Source: an uncultured Desulfobacterium sp.
GTDB taxonomy: Bacteria; Desulfobacterota; Desulfobacteria; Desulfobacterales; Desulfobacteraceae
Reading direction: 5' to 3'
Length of the DNA stretch: 6,425 bases
NCBI GenBank assembly: GCA_937124525.1
Contig: CAKZLA010000569.1
Coordinates: forward strand, 1 to 6,425
The stretch's first letter is position 1. Every line of letters begins with the position of its first letter. Both the position numbers and the translations under genes were made by a program. Below the pieces are notes generated by a model, which saw only the letters and a list, made by a program, of their open reading frames with translations, did no database searches and was not told where the DNA came from. Below are positions 5,858 to 6,425 of this stretch, one piece after another.

Positions 5858-6425
5858 TGTCACCACTCTCCCAGAGCGCTCCCAAAGCCCTTTATGAACA
5901 GGTTAAAGATTTCATTCTTGAACAGATTCAAAAAGAGATATGGCTTCCTGATGTTCGTATTCCTTCTGAAAATGAGCTTGTCAAGCTGCTGAAAGTATCC
6001 CGTATCACTGTTAATCGTGCCTTACGGGAATTAACGGACACAGGGGATCTGATACGGATTCAAGGAGTGGGCACCTATGTGGCCCACCCCAAACCGTTGA
6101 TGGCATTGTTTGAAATGACTTCAATTGATGAAGAGATTATCCAGCGGGGGGGAGTATATTCCTGTGAAGTCCATGTGGGTGCCGTAGAAAAGGCGTTTCC
6201 TGAATTGGCTTCGGCCATGGAAATTGCCGTTGATACCCCTGTTTTCCATTCCATCATTGTTCATAAGAGCAGTGACAAACCCGTCATGCTGGAGGATCAG
6301 TTTGTCCATCCCCTGTCTGCGCCTGATTTTTTGAATCAGGATTTCTCAATAATTTCGCCGGTAGCTTATCTGTTGAAAACCATTCAGATCAGGGATGTGG
6401 AACATATTATTGAAGCATTGCACCC
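5857..6425 (+). CDS. GntR-family HutC-type transcriptional repressor with UTRA domain (partial, cut by window edge)
   Basis: This is a DNA-binding repressor with an effector domain. 189 codons are present, and families of this type run about 230-250 residues, so perhaps 40-60 are missing. Residues 10-77 are the winged helix-turn-helix: ALYEQVKDFI, the hallmark PSENEL (36-41), SRITVNRALRELT as recognition helix, then GVGTYV in the wing. The UTRA domain starts near 90. It carries signatures close to HutC itself: VFHSIIVH, PVMLEDQFVHP, APDFLNQDF and VEHIIEA. HutC binds urocanate, so an imidazole or related ligand is possible, but UTRA domains accept many ligands. The start is fixed by the domain beginning about residue 10 and by the one-base overlap with the upstream stop, which implies translational coupling. 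The nearest purine run (AAGGA, 5850-5854) is only 2 bases from the ATG. The likely target is the palindrome at 2799-2808. Confidence 0.88.
   Translation, partial: MSPLSQSAPKALYEQVKDFILEQIQKEIWLPDVRIPSENELVKLLKVSRITVNRALRELTDTGDLIRIQGVGTYVAHPKPLMALFEMTSIDEEIIQRGGVYSCEVHVGAVEKAFPELASAMEIAVDTPVFHSIIVHKSSDKPVMLEDQFVHPLSAPDFLNQDFSIISPVAYLLKTIQIRDVEHIIEALH

Overview
The window looks like a piece of a bacterial chromosome at roughly 48-50% GC, most plausibly from a marine Desulfobacterota sulfate reducer (Desulfobacteraceae type). That assignment is an inference. It rests on remembered gene style and on the abundance of non-pyrrolysine MttB-family methyltransferases in that group; no ribosomal or other phylogenetic marker is present.

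Layout. Positions 1-84 are a GC-rich (about 73%) non-coding block full of short dyads and a direct repeat. Positions 111-2426 on the minus strand encode a GAF-domain PEP-protein phosphotransferase (PtsP, enzyme I-Ntr). About 495 bases of divergent intergenic DNA follow (2427-2921). They hold a likely minus-strand promoter embedded in two palindromes, a dyad-rich stretch of unknown role, a good plus-strand promoter (2769-2797), a HutC-type operator-like palindrome on its predicted start point (2799-2808), and two hairpins in the predicted 5' leader. Then comes a plus-strand operon: two full-length, divergent MttB-superfamily methyltransferases (2922-4361 and 4385-5857), and a GntR/HutC-type repressor with a UTRA domain that runs off the right edge (5857-6425). 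The repressor start overlaps the preceding stop by one base.

How the parts fit. The two methyltransferases probably move a methyl group from a quaternary or tertiary methylated amine onto a cobalt corrinoid protein. Neither ORF contains an in-frame UAG, so they belong with the glycine-betaine/carnitine/proline-betaine type enzymes rather than pyrrolysine trimethylamine methyltransferase. The corrinoid protein, its reductive activator and the corrinoid:folate methyltransferase are not in the window. The last gene is probably the operon's own repressor, acting at the palindrome over the start site. Because it resembles HutC itself, which responds to the histidine breakdown product urocanate, the inducer could be an imidazole-type molecule and the substrate a histidine betaine. 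That is a hypothesis only. The PtsP gene is divergent and probably functionally separate.
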